DNA of 64,000 nt from DASUCS01 sp041166745 (GCA_041166745.1 JBEEGH010000028.1:124001-188000), one strand, 5' to 3'; counted from the stretch's first letter, positions 40,869-49,617 are shown. Numbers and translations: made by a program. Notes: generated by a model from the sequence alone, not told the origin.

Positions 40869-42059
40869 TCAGACGAACGCGACGGGCGCGCCGACGGCCT
40901 CGTAGCTCGCCTTGATCAGCCCCCGGGTGCGCGGGTCGCCGGAAAGGTTCTGCATCATCCGGTTCATCACGTAGCCGACCGCGAGCTGGTTGTCCGGATC
41001 GGCGAAGCCGACCGAGCCCCCCGCGCCCGGATGGCCGAACGAACCGGTGCCGCCGAACGGCGAGAACGCCGACGATGTCATGTAGCCCAGGCCGAACGAC
41101 GTCTCGAGGAACAAGACCTGGTCGTTGCCCTCGGTCTGGCGTTGGCGGGCCTGCTCGATCTGCGCCGCGGTGAACAACGGAGCCGCGGGCGCGTCCGGCA
41201 ACTGACCGGTCAGGCCGGCGTACATGCGGGACAACGAACGCGCGTTGGTGATGCCGTTCGCCGCGCCGATCTCCGCCGCGTGCACCTCAGGCATGTTCCA
41301 GTCCGGGATGTCGAACACGCCGTTGAGCGTGAGCGCTCGTGAGAGCAGCGAGTCCGGCCCGATGAACTGCTCGAACAGCTCCTTGAGCTCGGGAGGGATC
41401 TCGCTGCCGTCGGGGATGAGGCTGCCAACGACGGGCGACACCCGATGCTCCTCGGACGGCGGCAGGCCGATCCAGAACTCGAGCCCGAGCGGTGCGGCGA
41501 TCTCCTCCGCGAAGAACTGACCGAGGCCGCGACCGTCGACCCTGCGAATGAGCTCACCCAACACCCAGCCGAAGGTGACGGCGTGGTAGCCGTGCGCCGC
41601 TCCCGGTTCCCACAGCGGCTCCTGCACCTCGAGCGCTTCGACGATCGGTTCCCACGCCAGGACTTCTTCGAGGGCCAGCGTCTTGTCGATGGTCGCCAGG
41701 CCGGCCTTGTGGCTGACGAGCCACCGAACCGGGATCGACTCCTTGCCGCTCTGCGCGAATTCCGGCCAGTACTGGGCGACGGGGGCGTCGAGATCGATCA
41801 GTCCTCGTTGCACCAGGAGGTTGACGCACGATGCCGTGGCGCCCTTGGTCGTCGAGAAGACCAGTTGCAACGTGTTCTCGTCGTACGGGCGATCACCCGT
41901 CTCATCGGTGGTGCCGCCCCAGATGTCGACGACCTTGCGGCCCTCGACGTGGAGGCAAAAGCCGGCTCCGATCTCATCATGCGTATCGAAGTTGCGCAGG
42001 AAGGCGTCGCGCACACCCTCGAAGCCCGGCTCGACCAATCCATCGACGTTTGTCGCCAT
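40869..42059 (-). CDS. serine hydrolase of the class C beta-lactamase/esterase family
   Basis: A 396-residue cytoplasmic serine hydrolase. The SxxK motif is FSTTKG (Ser about residue 71), the Tyr motif is GYHAV, and HPGAGG takes the place of the KTG box, as in EstB-type esterases and LACTB-like proteins rather than true beta-lactamases. No signal peptide, so antibiotic resistance is unlikely. ATG 42059 has AGGGGG 4-9 nt upstream. It is the head of a run toward the lipoprotein and prfC. Confidence 0.85.
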   Translation of the reverse strand: MATNVDGLVEPGFEGVRDAFLRNFDTHDEIGAGFCLHVEGRKVVDIWGGTTDETGDRPYDENTLQLVFSTTKGATASCVNLLVQRGLIDLDAPVAQYWPEFAQSGKESIPVRWLVSHKAGLATIDKTLALEEVLAWEPIVEALEVQEPLWEPGAAHGYHAVTFGWVLGELIRRVDGRGLGQFFAEEIAAPLGLEFWIGLPPSEEHRVSPVVGSLIPDGSEIPPELKELFEQFIGPDSLLSRALTLNGVFDIPDWNMPEVHAAEIGAANGITNARSLSRMYAGLTGQLPDAPAAPLFTAAQIEQARQRQTEGNDQVLFLETSFGLGYMTSSAFSPFGGTGSFGHPGAGGSVGFADPDNQLAVGYVMNRMMQNLSGDPRTRGLIKASYEAVGAPVAFV

Positions 42060-42139
42060 GCATCCCCCTGTGATTGGCAAGAGGTTCTACGGGGGCCGTC
42101 GATTGCCCTTCAAGTCGGGGGGCATGCGACGATGCGACA

Positions 42140-42907
42140 ATGGTCATGCCGCCGGTCGATCGCGCCCTGCTCGACGAGGCTGTCGCGCTGGCGCGCGAGG
42201 CGGGCCGGCTCACATTGGAATGGTTCCGTTCCGTTGATCTCGCCGTCGATCGCAAGGGCGACGGCACGCCCGTGACCGCGGCCGACCGGGCCGCCGAGCG
42301 TCTCGTGCGCGATCGCTTGGCCGCGAGCCACCCCGACGACGCCATCGTCGGCGAGGAGGAGCCCGAGCTCGCGGGCACCAGCGGGCGGCGGTGGATCGTG
42401 GATCCGATCGACGGCACGAAGGCGTTCACCCACGGCGTTCCGTTGTACTCGACCCTTCTGGCGTACGAGGACGAGCACGGTCCGGCGATCGGAGTCATCG
42501 ACCTCCCCGCGCTCGGAGAAACGGTGTATGCCGGCCGCGGCCTCGGCTGCTTCTGCAATGGCGAACCGGCGCGTGTGAGCACGCGCGATCGCCTGCGGGG
42601 CTCGTACCTCACGACGTCGGGCTTCGACTATTGGGTCGAAGACGCGCTCATGGCCGCACGCGCGTCAGGAATGTTCATGCGGACTTGGGGCGACGGCTAC
42701 GGCTATGCGCTCGTCGCGACGGGTCGAGTCGAAGCGATGGTGGACCCGGTCGCGGCGCAGTGGGACGTGGCCGCGATGCCGGTGATCATCGGCGAGGCCG
42801 GCGGAACGTTCACCGACCTCAGCGGCTCAGCGCGGATCGACGGCGGCAGCGGCTTGGCCACCAACGGCTTGCTGCACGACGAGGTGCTGCAGATCGTCAG
42901 GCAGTGA
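42140..42907 (+). CDS. hisN: inositol-monophosphatase-family phosphatase, histidinol-phosphatase-like
   Basis: A 255-residue Mg-dependent sugar/alcohol phosphatase. Metal motifs are GEEEPE and VDPIDGTKAF; the C-terminal Asp is in AAQWDVAAMPVIIGEAGG. Motif context (GTKAFTHGVPLYSTLLA, TAADRAAE) is closest to HisN-type histidinol-phosphate phosphatases of actinobacteria, which complete histidine synthesis; inositol-phosphatase activity remains possible. ATG 42140. The 3' end overlaps map by 11 bp, convergent. Confidence 0.75.
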   Translation: MVMPPVDRALLDEAVALAREAGRLTLEWFRSVDLAVDRKGDGTPVTAADRAAERLVRDRLAASHPDDAIVGEEEPELAGTSGRRWIVDPIDGTKAFTHGVPLYSTLLAYEDEHGPAIGVIDLPALGETVYAGRGLGCFCNGEPARVSTRDRLRGSYLTTSGFDYWVEDALMAARASGMFMRTWGDGYGYALVATGRVEAMVDPVAAQWDVAAMPVIIGEAGGTFTDLSGSARIDGGSGLATNGLLHDEVLQIVRQ

Positions 42908-43757
42908 GGACCTCGACGCCGTCGTTGGTCACGAGAACGGTGTGCTCGAACTGCGCGGACGGTTGACCGTCGAGGGTGACGATCGTCCACCCGTCGTCCC
43001 ACTGCACCACATCTGGATTGCCGAGCGTCAGCATTGGCTCGATCGTGAACACCATCCCTGCGCGAAGGCGCGTGCGATCGCGGGGCTCGTCGTAGTGGTG
43101 GACATACGGCGTCGAGTGGAACTCCTCGCCGATTCCATGACCGACGAGCTCCCGCACGATGCCAAGACCCTCGCGATGTGCCACGGCTTGGATCGCCCGG
43201 CCGATGTCGCGCACGCGACCACCTGGCCGCACTGCGCCGATGCCGACGGACAAACACTGCGCGGTCACGTCGACGAGGTGGCACGTCGCCGGATCGACGT
43301 CGCCGACGAGAAAGGTCGCAGAGCAATCGCCGTGCATGCCGTCGAGATAGATGGTGATGTCGCAGTTCACGATGTCGCCGTCGGCGAGCGGCCGATCGTC
43401 GGGGATGCCGTGGGCGACGACTTCGTTGACCGAAGTACAGATCGACTTCGGGAAGCCGCGGTACCCGAGCGGGCTCGGATAGCCGCCCTCGGCGACATAC
43501 GCCTCGTGCGAGATCGCATCGAGCTCATCCGTCGTCACGCCAACGGCAACGGCGCCTCCGACCCGCTCGAGCACGCGACGAGCCGCGGCGCACGACGCCC
43601 GAAGGCGCGCGATCGCTCCGGTGTCGGTGAGCGGCGGCAAGGTGCGGCCCGACGGCTGGCCGTCGTTGGCGATGTAGCTCGGGCGCGCGATACCGCCGGG
43701 CACGATTCGCGAAGGACTCAACCGACCGGGGCGAATCGGCCGGGTCGAGGTACGCAC
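42897..43757 (-). CDS. map: methionine aminopeptidase, type I
   Basis: A 286-residue enzyme that removes the initiator methionine. Metal ligands appear in order: Asp in CDITIYLDG, Asp in GDCSATF, His in GHGIGEEFH, Glu in FTIEPML and Glu in FEHTVLV. The N-terminal extension (IRPGRLSPSRIVPGGIARPSY) with a Pro-rich SH3-binding-like segment is that of the mycobacterial MapB type. GTG 43757 is placed before this extension; the frame is open upstream into the DUF3105 gene. Confidence 0.92.
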   Translation of the reverse strand: MRTSTRPIRPGRLSPSRIVPGGIARPSYIANDGQPSGRTLPPLTDTGAIARLRASCAAARRVLERVGGAVAVGVTTDELDAISHEAYVAEGGYPSPLGYRGFPKSICTSVNEVVAHGIPDDRPLADGDIVNCDITIYLDGMHGDCSATFLVGDVDPATCHLVDVTAQCLSVGIGAVRPGGRVRDIGRAIQAVAHREGLGIVRELVGHGIGEEFHSTPYVHHYDEPRDRTRLRAGMVFTIEPMLTLGNPDVVQWDDGWTIVTLDGQPSAQFEHTVLVTNDGVEVLTA

Positions 43758-43774
43758 ACCGTCATGATGCCCGC

Positions 43775-44308
43775 TCACGGAATCGGCTGCCCGACTCCTC
43801 GGCACGCCCCGCCTCGCTCCGGTGCCGTCGAACCGTTCCGGAACTCGTCGACGAACTGCTTCAGCCTCGGATCGGTCACGGACTGCAGCTCGAGCCGGTG
43901 CTCCCATGCCACGACCGTGATCGGTGCGGACATCCCTGCGTACGGCGACACGATCACGTGGTCCAACTGGGCGAACGCCTTCAGGACGCTGACGTCGCTC
44001 GCGGAGGTCTTCGGATCGAAAGCGATCCACACGGCACCGTGCTCGAGCGAGTGGACCGCGTTCTCGTCCGGTGGCTGCTGGTCGTAGAAGCCGCAGGTGA
44101 GCGGCACGGCATTGTGGTCTCCGCCCGATGGCGGATGCTTTCCGGGGTAGTCGATGTGGCCCTGACGGTGGTTGCGACCCGGCGCCCGTTCAAACGCGAC
44201 GCCGGGAATGTCGGCCGGTGCTGGGCCACCCCCACCACCGCTGCTGCAGGCGCTGACGATCACCGTGCCGGCCAGGACGGCCGCCAAGAGACTGCGGGGA
44301 ACGCGCAC
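43775..44308 (-). CDS. DUF3105 lipoprotein
   Basis: A 177-residue lipoprotein: lipobox VSAC, Gly linker, then a DUF3105 domain with the conserved pattern HPPSGGDHNAVP, CGFYD and VHSLEHGAVWIAF, which carries several His/Cys that could bind metal. Function unknown. It is 17 bp upstream of map. Confidence 0.85.
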   Translation of the reverse strand: MRVPRSLLAAVLAGTVIVSACSSGGGGGPAPADIPGVAFERAPGRNHRQGHIDYPGKHPPSGGDHNAVPLTCGFYDQQPPDENAVHSLEHGAVWIAFDPKTSASDVSVLKAFAQLDHVIVSPYAGMSAPITVVAWEHRLELQSVTDPRLKQFVDEFRNGSTAPERGGACRGVGQPIP

Positions 44309-44367
44309 GACAAGCGAACCTACCGGCCGCGCTCAACCTCGCCGCCGTCGGGGCCGACACAACCAGG

Positions 44368-44742
44368 ATGAACCGCCAGCTCACCGTCCTCGTGGCCGAC
44401 GATGATGTCGTCCTGCGCAGCCTTCTCGTGCTCAACCTCGAAGCCGAAGGCATGAACGTGCACGAGGCCGAGAACGGTGCCCAGGCCCTGCAATTCGCGC
44501 TGACGTACCAGCCCGACCTGATCGTCCTCGACGTGATGATGCCCGTGCACGACGGCCTCAAGGTGCTGCGGGCGTTGAAGGACGAGACCACAACGGCATC
44601 GATCCCCGTCGTGCTCCTCACGGCCCGAGCGGGTAGCGAGGACATCGAGGAGGGCTGGGCGGCGGGTGCCGACTACTACATGACCAAGCCGTTCCACTTC
44701 GACCAGCTACTCGCGTTCATCGGCGAACTCGCCGGCGTCTGA
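44368..44742 (+). CDS. single-domain response regulator
   Basis: A 124-residue CheY-like receiver: acidic pocket DDD (residues 11-13), phospho-acceptor Asp55 in VLDVMMP, Thr in LLTARA and Lys in TKPFHF. No output domain. A histidine kinase gene converges from the right 74 bp away and is the likely partner. Confidence 0.9.
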   Translation: MNRQLTVLVADDDVVLRSLLVLNLEAEGMNVHEAENGAQALQFALTYQPDLIVLDVMMPVHDGLKVLRALKDETTTASIPVVLLTARAGSEDIEEGWAAGADYYMTKPFHFDQLLAFIGELAGV

Positions 44743-44816
44743 CCGGGTCGAGGCCGCGTTCCCTCCTCTAAGGAGCCAAGGCGGCTGGATGCGCCACTTT
44801 CGCTCCTCAAAGCGGC

Positions 44817-46121
44817 TCAGACCGGAGCTTCCTCGAGCTCTGTCGGGCGGCGCAGCACCCCACCGGCAACGGCGGGCCGCACCTCGGTCTTCTCATCGGT
44901 GTTCTGCAGGGTGCGACTCACGGCCAGGCAGAAGCTCGACCCGCCGCCGGGCGTCTCGGTGAGCACGAGCTCGCCGTCGAGCACCTCTGCGAGCTGCTTG
45001 CACAGGTAGAGACCGAGTCCGAGACCGCCCTGGGAGCGGGTGAGGGACTGATCGAGTTGCACGAACCGCTCGAAGACCCGCTCGCGGTCCGTCGGGGCGA
45101 TGCCCGGCCCGTGATCGGTCACGAAGAAGACGATCCGAGCGCCGGCAGCCATCACGTCGATCTCGATGGGTCCGTCGGGCGCGTACTTGGCCGCGTTCTC
45201 GATGAGGTTGACGAGGATGCGCTGCAGCTTCTGCTCATCGGTGTGGATCTGACCGCTGCTCGGGCGCACGGTGGCGACGACGCGGCCGTCGGTGACCACC
45301 GATGTCTCCTTCACGACGCGCTGGACGAACCCGTCGAGGTCGAGCTCCGTCGAGTGGACGCTCGCCGACGACTGCTCGGCGGCCGCGACGAGCAACAACT
45401 CTTCGATCACTCGGCTGAGTCGCTCCCCGTACCCGACCGCGCCCGCCAGCAGATTGGCCCGGCGCTCGTCGTCGAGTCGATCGCCGAGACGAGCGACCGT
45501 CTCGATGGTGCCGATGATCGCCGCCACCGGTGTGCGCAGCTCGTGCGACACCGTCGCGACGAACTCCCCCTTCTGCCGGTTGAGATCGAGTTGATGGAGG
45601 TACGCGGCCTCGACCTCTTCGAACAGCCGGGCGTTGGCCACGGATAGTGCGGCTTGGTGGGCGAAGCTCGCCAGAGTCTTTGCTCGGTCCGTGTCGGTCC
45701 GTCCGTTGCGACCGTCGCGAAAGGCCGCGACCACCAGCGGGACGGCCAACTCGCCAGCAGAAGCGACGGTGACTCGACGCGCCGGCGGCAGGGGCAGCCG
45801 GGTCGTGAGCAGGCGCTCGTGCAGGTCGATCTCATGGGCAACGCCGTCATCGGGGGTCAGCTCCCGCAGCGCGGCAATGGCATCGGGGGTCGCGGGTCGC
45901 CCGCCTTCGCCGTCGACGATCATTCCGGCCCAAGCACCGCGGGCATCGAGCGAGCAGCACATCGCCGCGGTCGCACCTGTCATGTTCCGAACTTCTTCGG
46001 CGGCCGTGGCGAGCGCGTCATCGAACGTACGCAGGCGGGCGGTCCGGGCGAGAGCGGCGAGCAGCCGGCTGACCCTGCCGCTGTCGGCGGATCGCGCCAC
46101 GACCCGGCGGCCGCCGAGCAC
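44817..46121 (-). CDS. GAF-like sensor histidine kinase
   Basis: At least 434 residues: a GAF-like sensor (about 25-185), HisKA with ATVSHELRTPV and HATPase_c (NLIENAAKYA, DHGPGIA, GLGLGLYLC). The GTG at 46121 is the first standard start, but the same frame continues upstream to a TGA at 46245, and its first 27 codons encode a perfect membrane helix (LLAPFGLTGLAYAGAFAAFG) preceded by AGGAGG (46209-46214). The only codon at proper spacing is ATC at 46202, so an unusual AUC start, or a base error, is likely; the true protein would then be about 461 residues and membrane-bound. Confidence 0.85.
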   Translation of the reverse strand: MLGGRRVVARSADSGRVSRLLAALARTARLRTFDDALATAAEEVRNMTGATAAMCCSLDARGAWAGMIVDGEGGRPATPDAIAALRELTPDDGVAHEIDLHERLLTTRLPLPPARRVTVASAGELAVPLVVAAFRDGRNGRTDTDRAKTLASFAHQAALSVANARLFEEVEAAYLHQLDLNRQKGEFVATVSHELRTPVAAIIGTIETVARLGDRLDDERRANLLAGAVGYGERLSRVIEELLLVAAAEQSSASVHSTELDLDGFVQRVVKETSVVTDGRVVATVRPSSGQIHTDEQKLQRILVNLIENAAKYAPDGPIEIDVMAAGARIVFFVTDHGPGIAPTDRERVFERFVQLDQSLTRSQGGLGLGLYLCKQLAEVLDGELVLTETPGGGSSFCLAVSRTLQNTDEKTEVRPAVAGGVLRRPTELEEAPV

Positions 46122-46369
46122 CGCGGCCGCCGCTCCGAAGGCGGCGAAGGCCCCGGCGTAGGCGAGACCGGTGAGGCCAAAGGGCGCGAGAAGGGAGGCG
46201 ATTGCGATCCTCCTGAATCGGCGGTCCCGTTGTCCCTCTTGAGATCACCGCCTCTCCCCCGATCGGGCTAGACCGATCGGACTATTCCCTCGCGCGCAGC
46301 CTGAGGACGATGGCATGGCTCGTCTGCGGCGAGAGAAATGAACCGGATGACTCTGGCCGCGACCCTCAA

Positions 46370-46394
46370 GTTTTTCATTCACTTACGCCGACAA
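46370..46394 (+). promoter_or_regulatory. sigma-28-type promoter before the FliA-like sigma gene
   Basis: AAGTTTTT, 11 bases, then GCCGACAA (46387-46394) fits the sigma-28 pattern TAAAGTTT-N11-GCCGATAA with one change in the -10 box. It lies 40 bp before the start of a sigma-28-family gene, which would then regulate itself. Confidence 0.45.
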
Positions 46395-46434
46395 CTGTCG
46401 TGGGAGATGCGTTGTCACTGGAAGGGAGCCCGTG

Positions 46435-47265
46435 ATGGGCGAGGAAGCAGATCGTTCTGCTCTCATCGAGCAGAACTTGGGACTGGTGAACCACGTCGTG
46501 CTGCAAGTCGCGGTGCGGTTCCCCCGCTATGTCGATCGTCAAGAGCTGGCTCGCGCCGGCGCACTCGGCCTGGTCGAAGCCGCTCGCCGGTATGACGAGT
46601 CCCGGGGCGTTCCCTTCGACCGCTTCGCCGCCCGCCGTATCCGTGGCGCGATCCTGGACTCGGTTCGAGCAGCCGACTGGGCGCCGCGCTCGGTGCGCAC
46701 GCTCGGTCGCAAGCTGGAGCAGGTCGAGCAAGACCTCGCCAACAGCGGCGGCGAGCTGCCCAGCACCAACGAAGTCGCTGATGCGCTCGGACTGTCACGC
46801 GACGAACTGCACCGCCTTCGCGATCGCGTCTTCCGCTCCGTCGTGCTCGCGTTGGAGCACATCGTCACCTCACCGGACGACGACGGCCTGACGCTCGTCG
46901 ATGTCCTCGCCGACCGCACCGCCGTCGAACCGTCTGAAGAGCTCGAGACGCGCGAGTTGCTCGGCTACCTGCGTGACGCCGTCGGCCTGCTGTCCGAGCG
47001 CCATCGCATCGTCGTCGTCGGCTATTTCCTCGAGGGCCGCACGTCGCTGGAGCTCGCCGAGCTACTCGACGTGACCGAGTCGCGGATCTCGCAGCTGCGC
47101 AGCGAAGCGTTGCAGATGCTGAGGGACGGAATCGAGGCGCAGTACAGCGCCATCGAGGAACCTGCCCCGCAGGGTCGGGCCGCCCGCCGGCGTGCCGACT
47201 ACGCGACTGCGATCGGTGAGGCCAGCGAATGGCGCAACCGCATCGTCGTCGCTGCACCCGCCTGA
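46435..47265 (+). CDS. FliA/WhiG-type (sigma-28 family) sigma factor
   Basis: A 276-residue group 3 sigma factor with regions 2 (LVNHVVLQVAVRFPRYV, FDRFAARRIRGAILDSVR), 3 (about 100-150) and 4 (LLSERHRIVVVGYFLEG, TESRISQLRSEALQML). Such factors run flagellar (FliA) or sporulation (WhiG) genes; the window contains neither. GTG 46432 or ATG 46435 follows GAAGGGAG. A sigma-28-like promoter lies upstream. It abuts the converging dehydrogenase gene with no gap. Confidence 0.87.
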   Translation: MGEEADRSALIEQNLGLVNHVVLQVAVRFPRYVDRQELARAGALGLVEAARRYDESRGVPFDRFAARRIRGAILDSVRAADWAPRSVRTLGRKLEQVEQDLANSGGELPSTNEVADALGLSRDELHRLRDRVFRSVVLALEHIVTSPDDDGLTLVDVLADRTAVEPSEELETRELLGYLRDAVGLLSERHRIVVVGYFLEGRTSLELAELLDVTESRISQLRSEALQMLRDGIEAQYSAIEEPAPQGRAARRRADYATAIGEASEWRNRIVVAAPA

Positions 47266-48240
47266 CTACGCGGCGCCTTCGAACACCGCGGCCTTCACGC
47301 CGCGCTGCGCGAGCAGGCCGAGGAACCACAGCGGGTCGACGAGTTCGGCCAAGCCACCGGCACCGCGTCGGCGGAGCTGACCCGACCCTGCGGCTACGGC
47401 GGCCAGCGCCGCGACCGTCCCGGCGGCTACCGCCGGACGATCCATCGCGCCGAGCACCTGCACGACTCTGGCGGAGCCGCGACGACCGCGCACCTCGACT
47501 CGCGCCGCGCCCGGGCCGCCTTCCGGATGGGGCGGACGCAACATCGGGAACCTCGACGTGATCCGATCCCGGCGGTTGGCCCCCATGCGCGCCGTGATGC
47601 GTTCGACGCCGGGGAAGGCGGGAGCGAGCAGCAACGCGTCCGGCAGCGCGGCCCGGTAGCAGTCCTCACCGCCGATCGGATCAGGGAACCAGCACAGCTC
47701 ACGCCCCGAGCCCGCGCGGCGGGTGACCCACTCGCCGTCGCGCCAATCCAGCGCGGCACCGGCAAGCGCCCGGTGATGCGCCTGTGCGCATGACGGGCCG
47801 CCGGTGCCCACCTTTGCCACGTGCACCTCGTCGACACGATCGAGCGCTGCGGCGGCGTGGGCGGCGAGCACACACGTGAGTCCGGGCGAGAAGCCAGCGC
47901 CGACGACGACCGACACGTCCTTGCGTCTCGCCATCTCGTCGAGCTCGAGCAACGAGCGCACGTCGCCGATGTCGTCGGCGACGGATACGACCGGGATGCC
48001 CCGGTCGACGAACCGGCGAGCCGCTTCGGTGTGGCTGCCAGGCGCCGCGAGAATCACGACATCGACGTCGGTCGGGTCGTCATCCACCGCCGACAGCTCC
48101 TCGCCGAGCGATGCGACCACGCCACGGGCTCGCTCGGCGTCGGCATCGGCGACCAGAACGAACTCGACGGCGTCGGTCGACGCCAGTTGTCGAGCCGCTC
48201 GCGCACCGACCGCCCCAGCACCGACGAGCGCTACGCGCAT
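47266..48240 (-). CDS. NAD(P)-binding dehydrogenase, saccharopine-dehydrogenase-like
   Basis: A 324-residue protein with an N-terminal Rossmann fold (VALVGAGAVGARAARQLA, VILAAPGSHTEAA) and a catalytic part with VVVGAGFSPGLTCVLAAHA, the pattern of saccharopine/homospermidine-type dehydrogenases. Substrate unknown. ATG 48240 starts 7 bp after the stop of a 45-residue membrane ORF on the same strand. Confidence 0.75.
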   Translation of the reverse strand: MRVALVGAGAVGARAARQLASTDAVEFVLVADADAERARGVVASLGEELSAVDDDPTDVDVVILAAPGSHTEAARRFVDRGIPVVSVADDIGDVRSLLELDEMARRKDVSVVVGAGFSPGLTCVLAAHAAAALDRVDEVHVAKVGTGGPSCAQAHHRALAGAALDWRDGEWVTRRAGSGRELCWFPDPIGGEDCYRAALPDALLLAPAFPGVERITARMGANRRDRITSRFPMLRPPHPEGGPGAARVEVRGRRGSARVVQVLGAMDRPAVAAGTVAALAAVAAGSGQLRRRGAGGLAELVDPLWFLGLLAQRGVKAAVFEGAA

Positions 48241-48247
48241 GAACGGG

Positions 48248-48385
48248 TCAACGCAGGTCGGGGCCGGAGAGCTCGCGCCATCCACCGCTCTGCGGTGGTG
48301 AGCCACCGGTTCCTCGTAACCGCAACACGGCCGCGATCACGCCCGCCACACCAATCGCAAGGAGTGCGCGTCGCAGAGCTTTCAT
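48248..48385 (-). CDS. very small membrane protein
   Basis: A 45-residue ORF with basic start (MKALRRALL), one hydrophobic helix (AIGVAGVIAAVL) and a Gly/Ser/Pro tail. It ends 7 bp before the dehydrogenase gene and could be its leader or partner. I do not recognise it. Positional support only. Confidence 0.4.
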   Translation of the reverse strand: MKALRRALLAIGVAGVIAAVLRLRGTGGSPPQSGGWRELSGPDLR

Positions 48386-48544
48386 GCCGGGCGACCAACG
48401 CTAGTGCTCCGAGTCGCCCGCTTGTCGAAAGGCCAAAAGCCCGCAACACGATCACTACGAAGAGTGTGCTCGTTCGCCGAGTCGCAGGTCACCGGGTTGA
48501 GCAAAGGGTTAGATGGTCACGTTCTGCGGGAATATTGCAAATAT

Positions 48545-48560
48545 GTAACAAACGTGTTAC
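48545..48560. promoter_or_regulatory. inverted repeat in the promoter region of the surface-protein gene
   Basis: GTAACA-4 bases-TGTTAC, a perfect 6-bp palindrome, is 21 bp before the ATG of the LARTG surface protein, in an AT-rich 196-bp gap. It could be an operator for a repressor. The rest of the gap (48386-48544) shows no recognisable site. Confidence 0.4.
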
Positions 48561-48581
48561 GGCAATAGGGAAGCAGGCGTC

Positions 48582-49229
48582 ATGCATACATCGACCCGAT
48601 CAAGGCCATCATGGTCAGCGCGAATCGGGGTGATGTTGGGTGTTGCGTGCTGGGCGGCCGTAGCGATGACGGCTGTCGCCTTCGCTGACCCGGGCAATGG
48701 CAACGCCTATGGGCACGCCAACGCCAACAGCAACGCCTCTGGCGACCTCACCGCGCCCCAGCCCGCGTCGAACGCGGACAGCAACGGCACCGGCGCCAAT
48801 ACCTCCGGTCCGTACGACAGCACCCGCGACGGCTCGGCGTCGGCGAACGGAAACGGCGATGGCAACGCGACCGGCCAACCGTGCGCCGGCTGCGTCGGGA
48901 AAGCGGACAACAAGAACCCGCTCGGACAACTGCCCGGCCCAGACGACAACAACAACGGGTACGAGTGCGACGGCAACAACGGCATCGCCCAGACGAACCC
49001 GGCCCACACCGGTTGCGGCGAGGTGCTCGGCGAGACGTTGACCCCGCCCACTCCGCCTGCGGTGCTCGGCGAGACGCTGACCCGCCCTGCCGCCACTGCG
49101 GTGCTCGGCGTTACGTTGGCTCGCACCGGCTTCGATGTGGTGAAGCTGATGACGTTCGCAGCGCTGATGATCGCCGGTGGTGGGTTCATTCTCGCCGGAG
49201 GTCGCAGGTTGGAGCGACACCGAATCTGA
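48582..49229 (+). CDS. secreted surface protein with VLGETL repeats and LARTG sorting signal
   Basis: A 215-residue protein: signal peptide (to about VAFA), an Asn/Gly/Ala/Ser-rich low-complexity region (about 38-100), a short Cys-containing part (CAGCVGKADNKNPLG, YECDGNNG, GCG), three spaced copies of VLGxTL (EVLGETLTPP, VLGETLTRPA, VLGVTLARTG) and a C-terminal anchor: LARTG, hydrophobic helix, RRLERHRI. LAxTG is the class E sortase signal. The sortase at 20942 or one outside the window could attach it. Its own strong terminator follows. Confidence 0.82.
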   Translation: MHTSTRSRPSWSARIGVMLGVACWAAVAMTAVAFADPGNGNAYGHANANSNASGDLTAPQPASNADSNGTGANTSGPYDSTRDGSASANGNGDGNATGQPCAGCVGKADNKNPLGQLPGPDDNNNGYECDGNNGIAQTNPAHTGCGEVLGETLTPPTPPAVLGETLTRPAATAVLGVTLARTGFDVVKLMTFAALMIAGGGFILAGGRRLERHRI

Positions 49230-49255
49230 GCCTCGGTGGAGATCGAGCAGTAGAG

Positions 49256-49296
49256 GAGCACTCGGCAGCGGACGCTGTCGGGTGCTCTTCTTGTTG
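49256..49296 (+). terminator. rho-independent terminator after the surface-protein gene
   Basis: A 14-bp stem (49256-49269 with 49274-49287, two G-T pairs), loop GGAC, followed by TTCTTGTTG. It lies 27 bp after the stop of the surface-protein gene. Confidence 0.75.
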
Positions 49297-49371
49297 TGCA
49301 GACCAGCCGGCGGCTAACCCGCGGTCTCGGCCCCGTCCGACGACATCGCGACGGCTCTTCGCCGGTGCCGC

Positions 49372-49587
49372 CTACTTGTTGGCCAGCCGGTCGACCTCTC
49401 GGGCGATGATGAGAGTCGCCTTGTTGATCGCGGTGACGTGCTGCATCACGAGGTACTGCAAAGCTGCGAGGGCGTCGCCCGTTGTAGCGAAGTCGTGGAC
49501 CTCCATCCGCCGAAGCAGCTCCATCGACGTCTCGAGTTTTCTGACCGGTTCGTTGATGATCTCGGCGACTTCTGCGGCGATCGGCAT
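49372..49587 (-). CDS. small helical hypothetical protein
   Basis: A 71-residue, all-helical soluble protein (EPVRKLETSMELLRRM, LAALQYLVMQHVTAINKATL) with no cysteines and no membrane helix. ATG 49587. I do not recognise a family. It sits alone between the terminator and tRNA-Ile on the minus strand. Confidence 0.5.
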   Translation of the reverse strand: MPIAAEVAEIINEPVRKLETSMELLRRMEVHDFATTGDALAALQYLVMQHVTAINKATLIIAREVDRLANK

Positions 49588-49617
49588 GTTCGGAGTCTCG
49601 CGCCATGTCGTGCGTAG

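Noticed and set aside
40869..42059. Beta-lactamase resistance gene
   Set aside because: The KTG box is replaced by HPGAGG and there is no signal peptide; esterase-type hydrolase is more likely.
48700..48860. Asn/Gly/Ala-coding repeats of the surface protein as a DNA repeat array
   Set aside because: They are low-complexity codons in one frame with no constant unit or spacer.
36570..49617. Mobile genomic island inserted at a tRNA
   Set aside because: No integrase, transposase, attachment repeat or change of base composition was seen between tRNA-Ala and tRNA-Ile.
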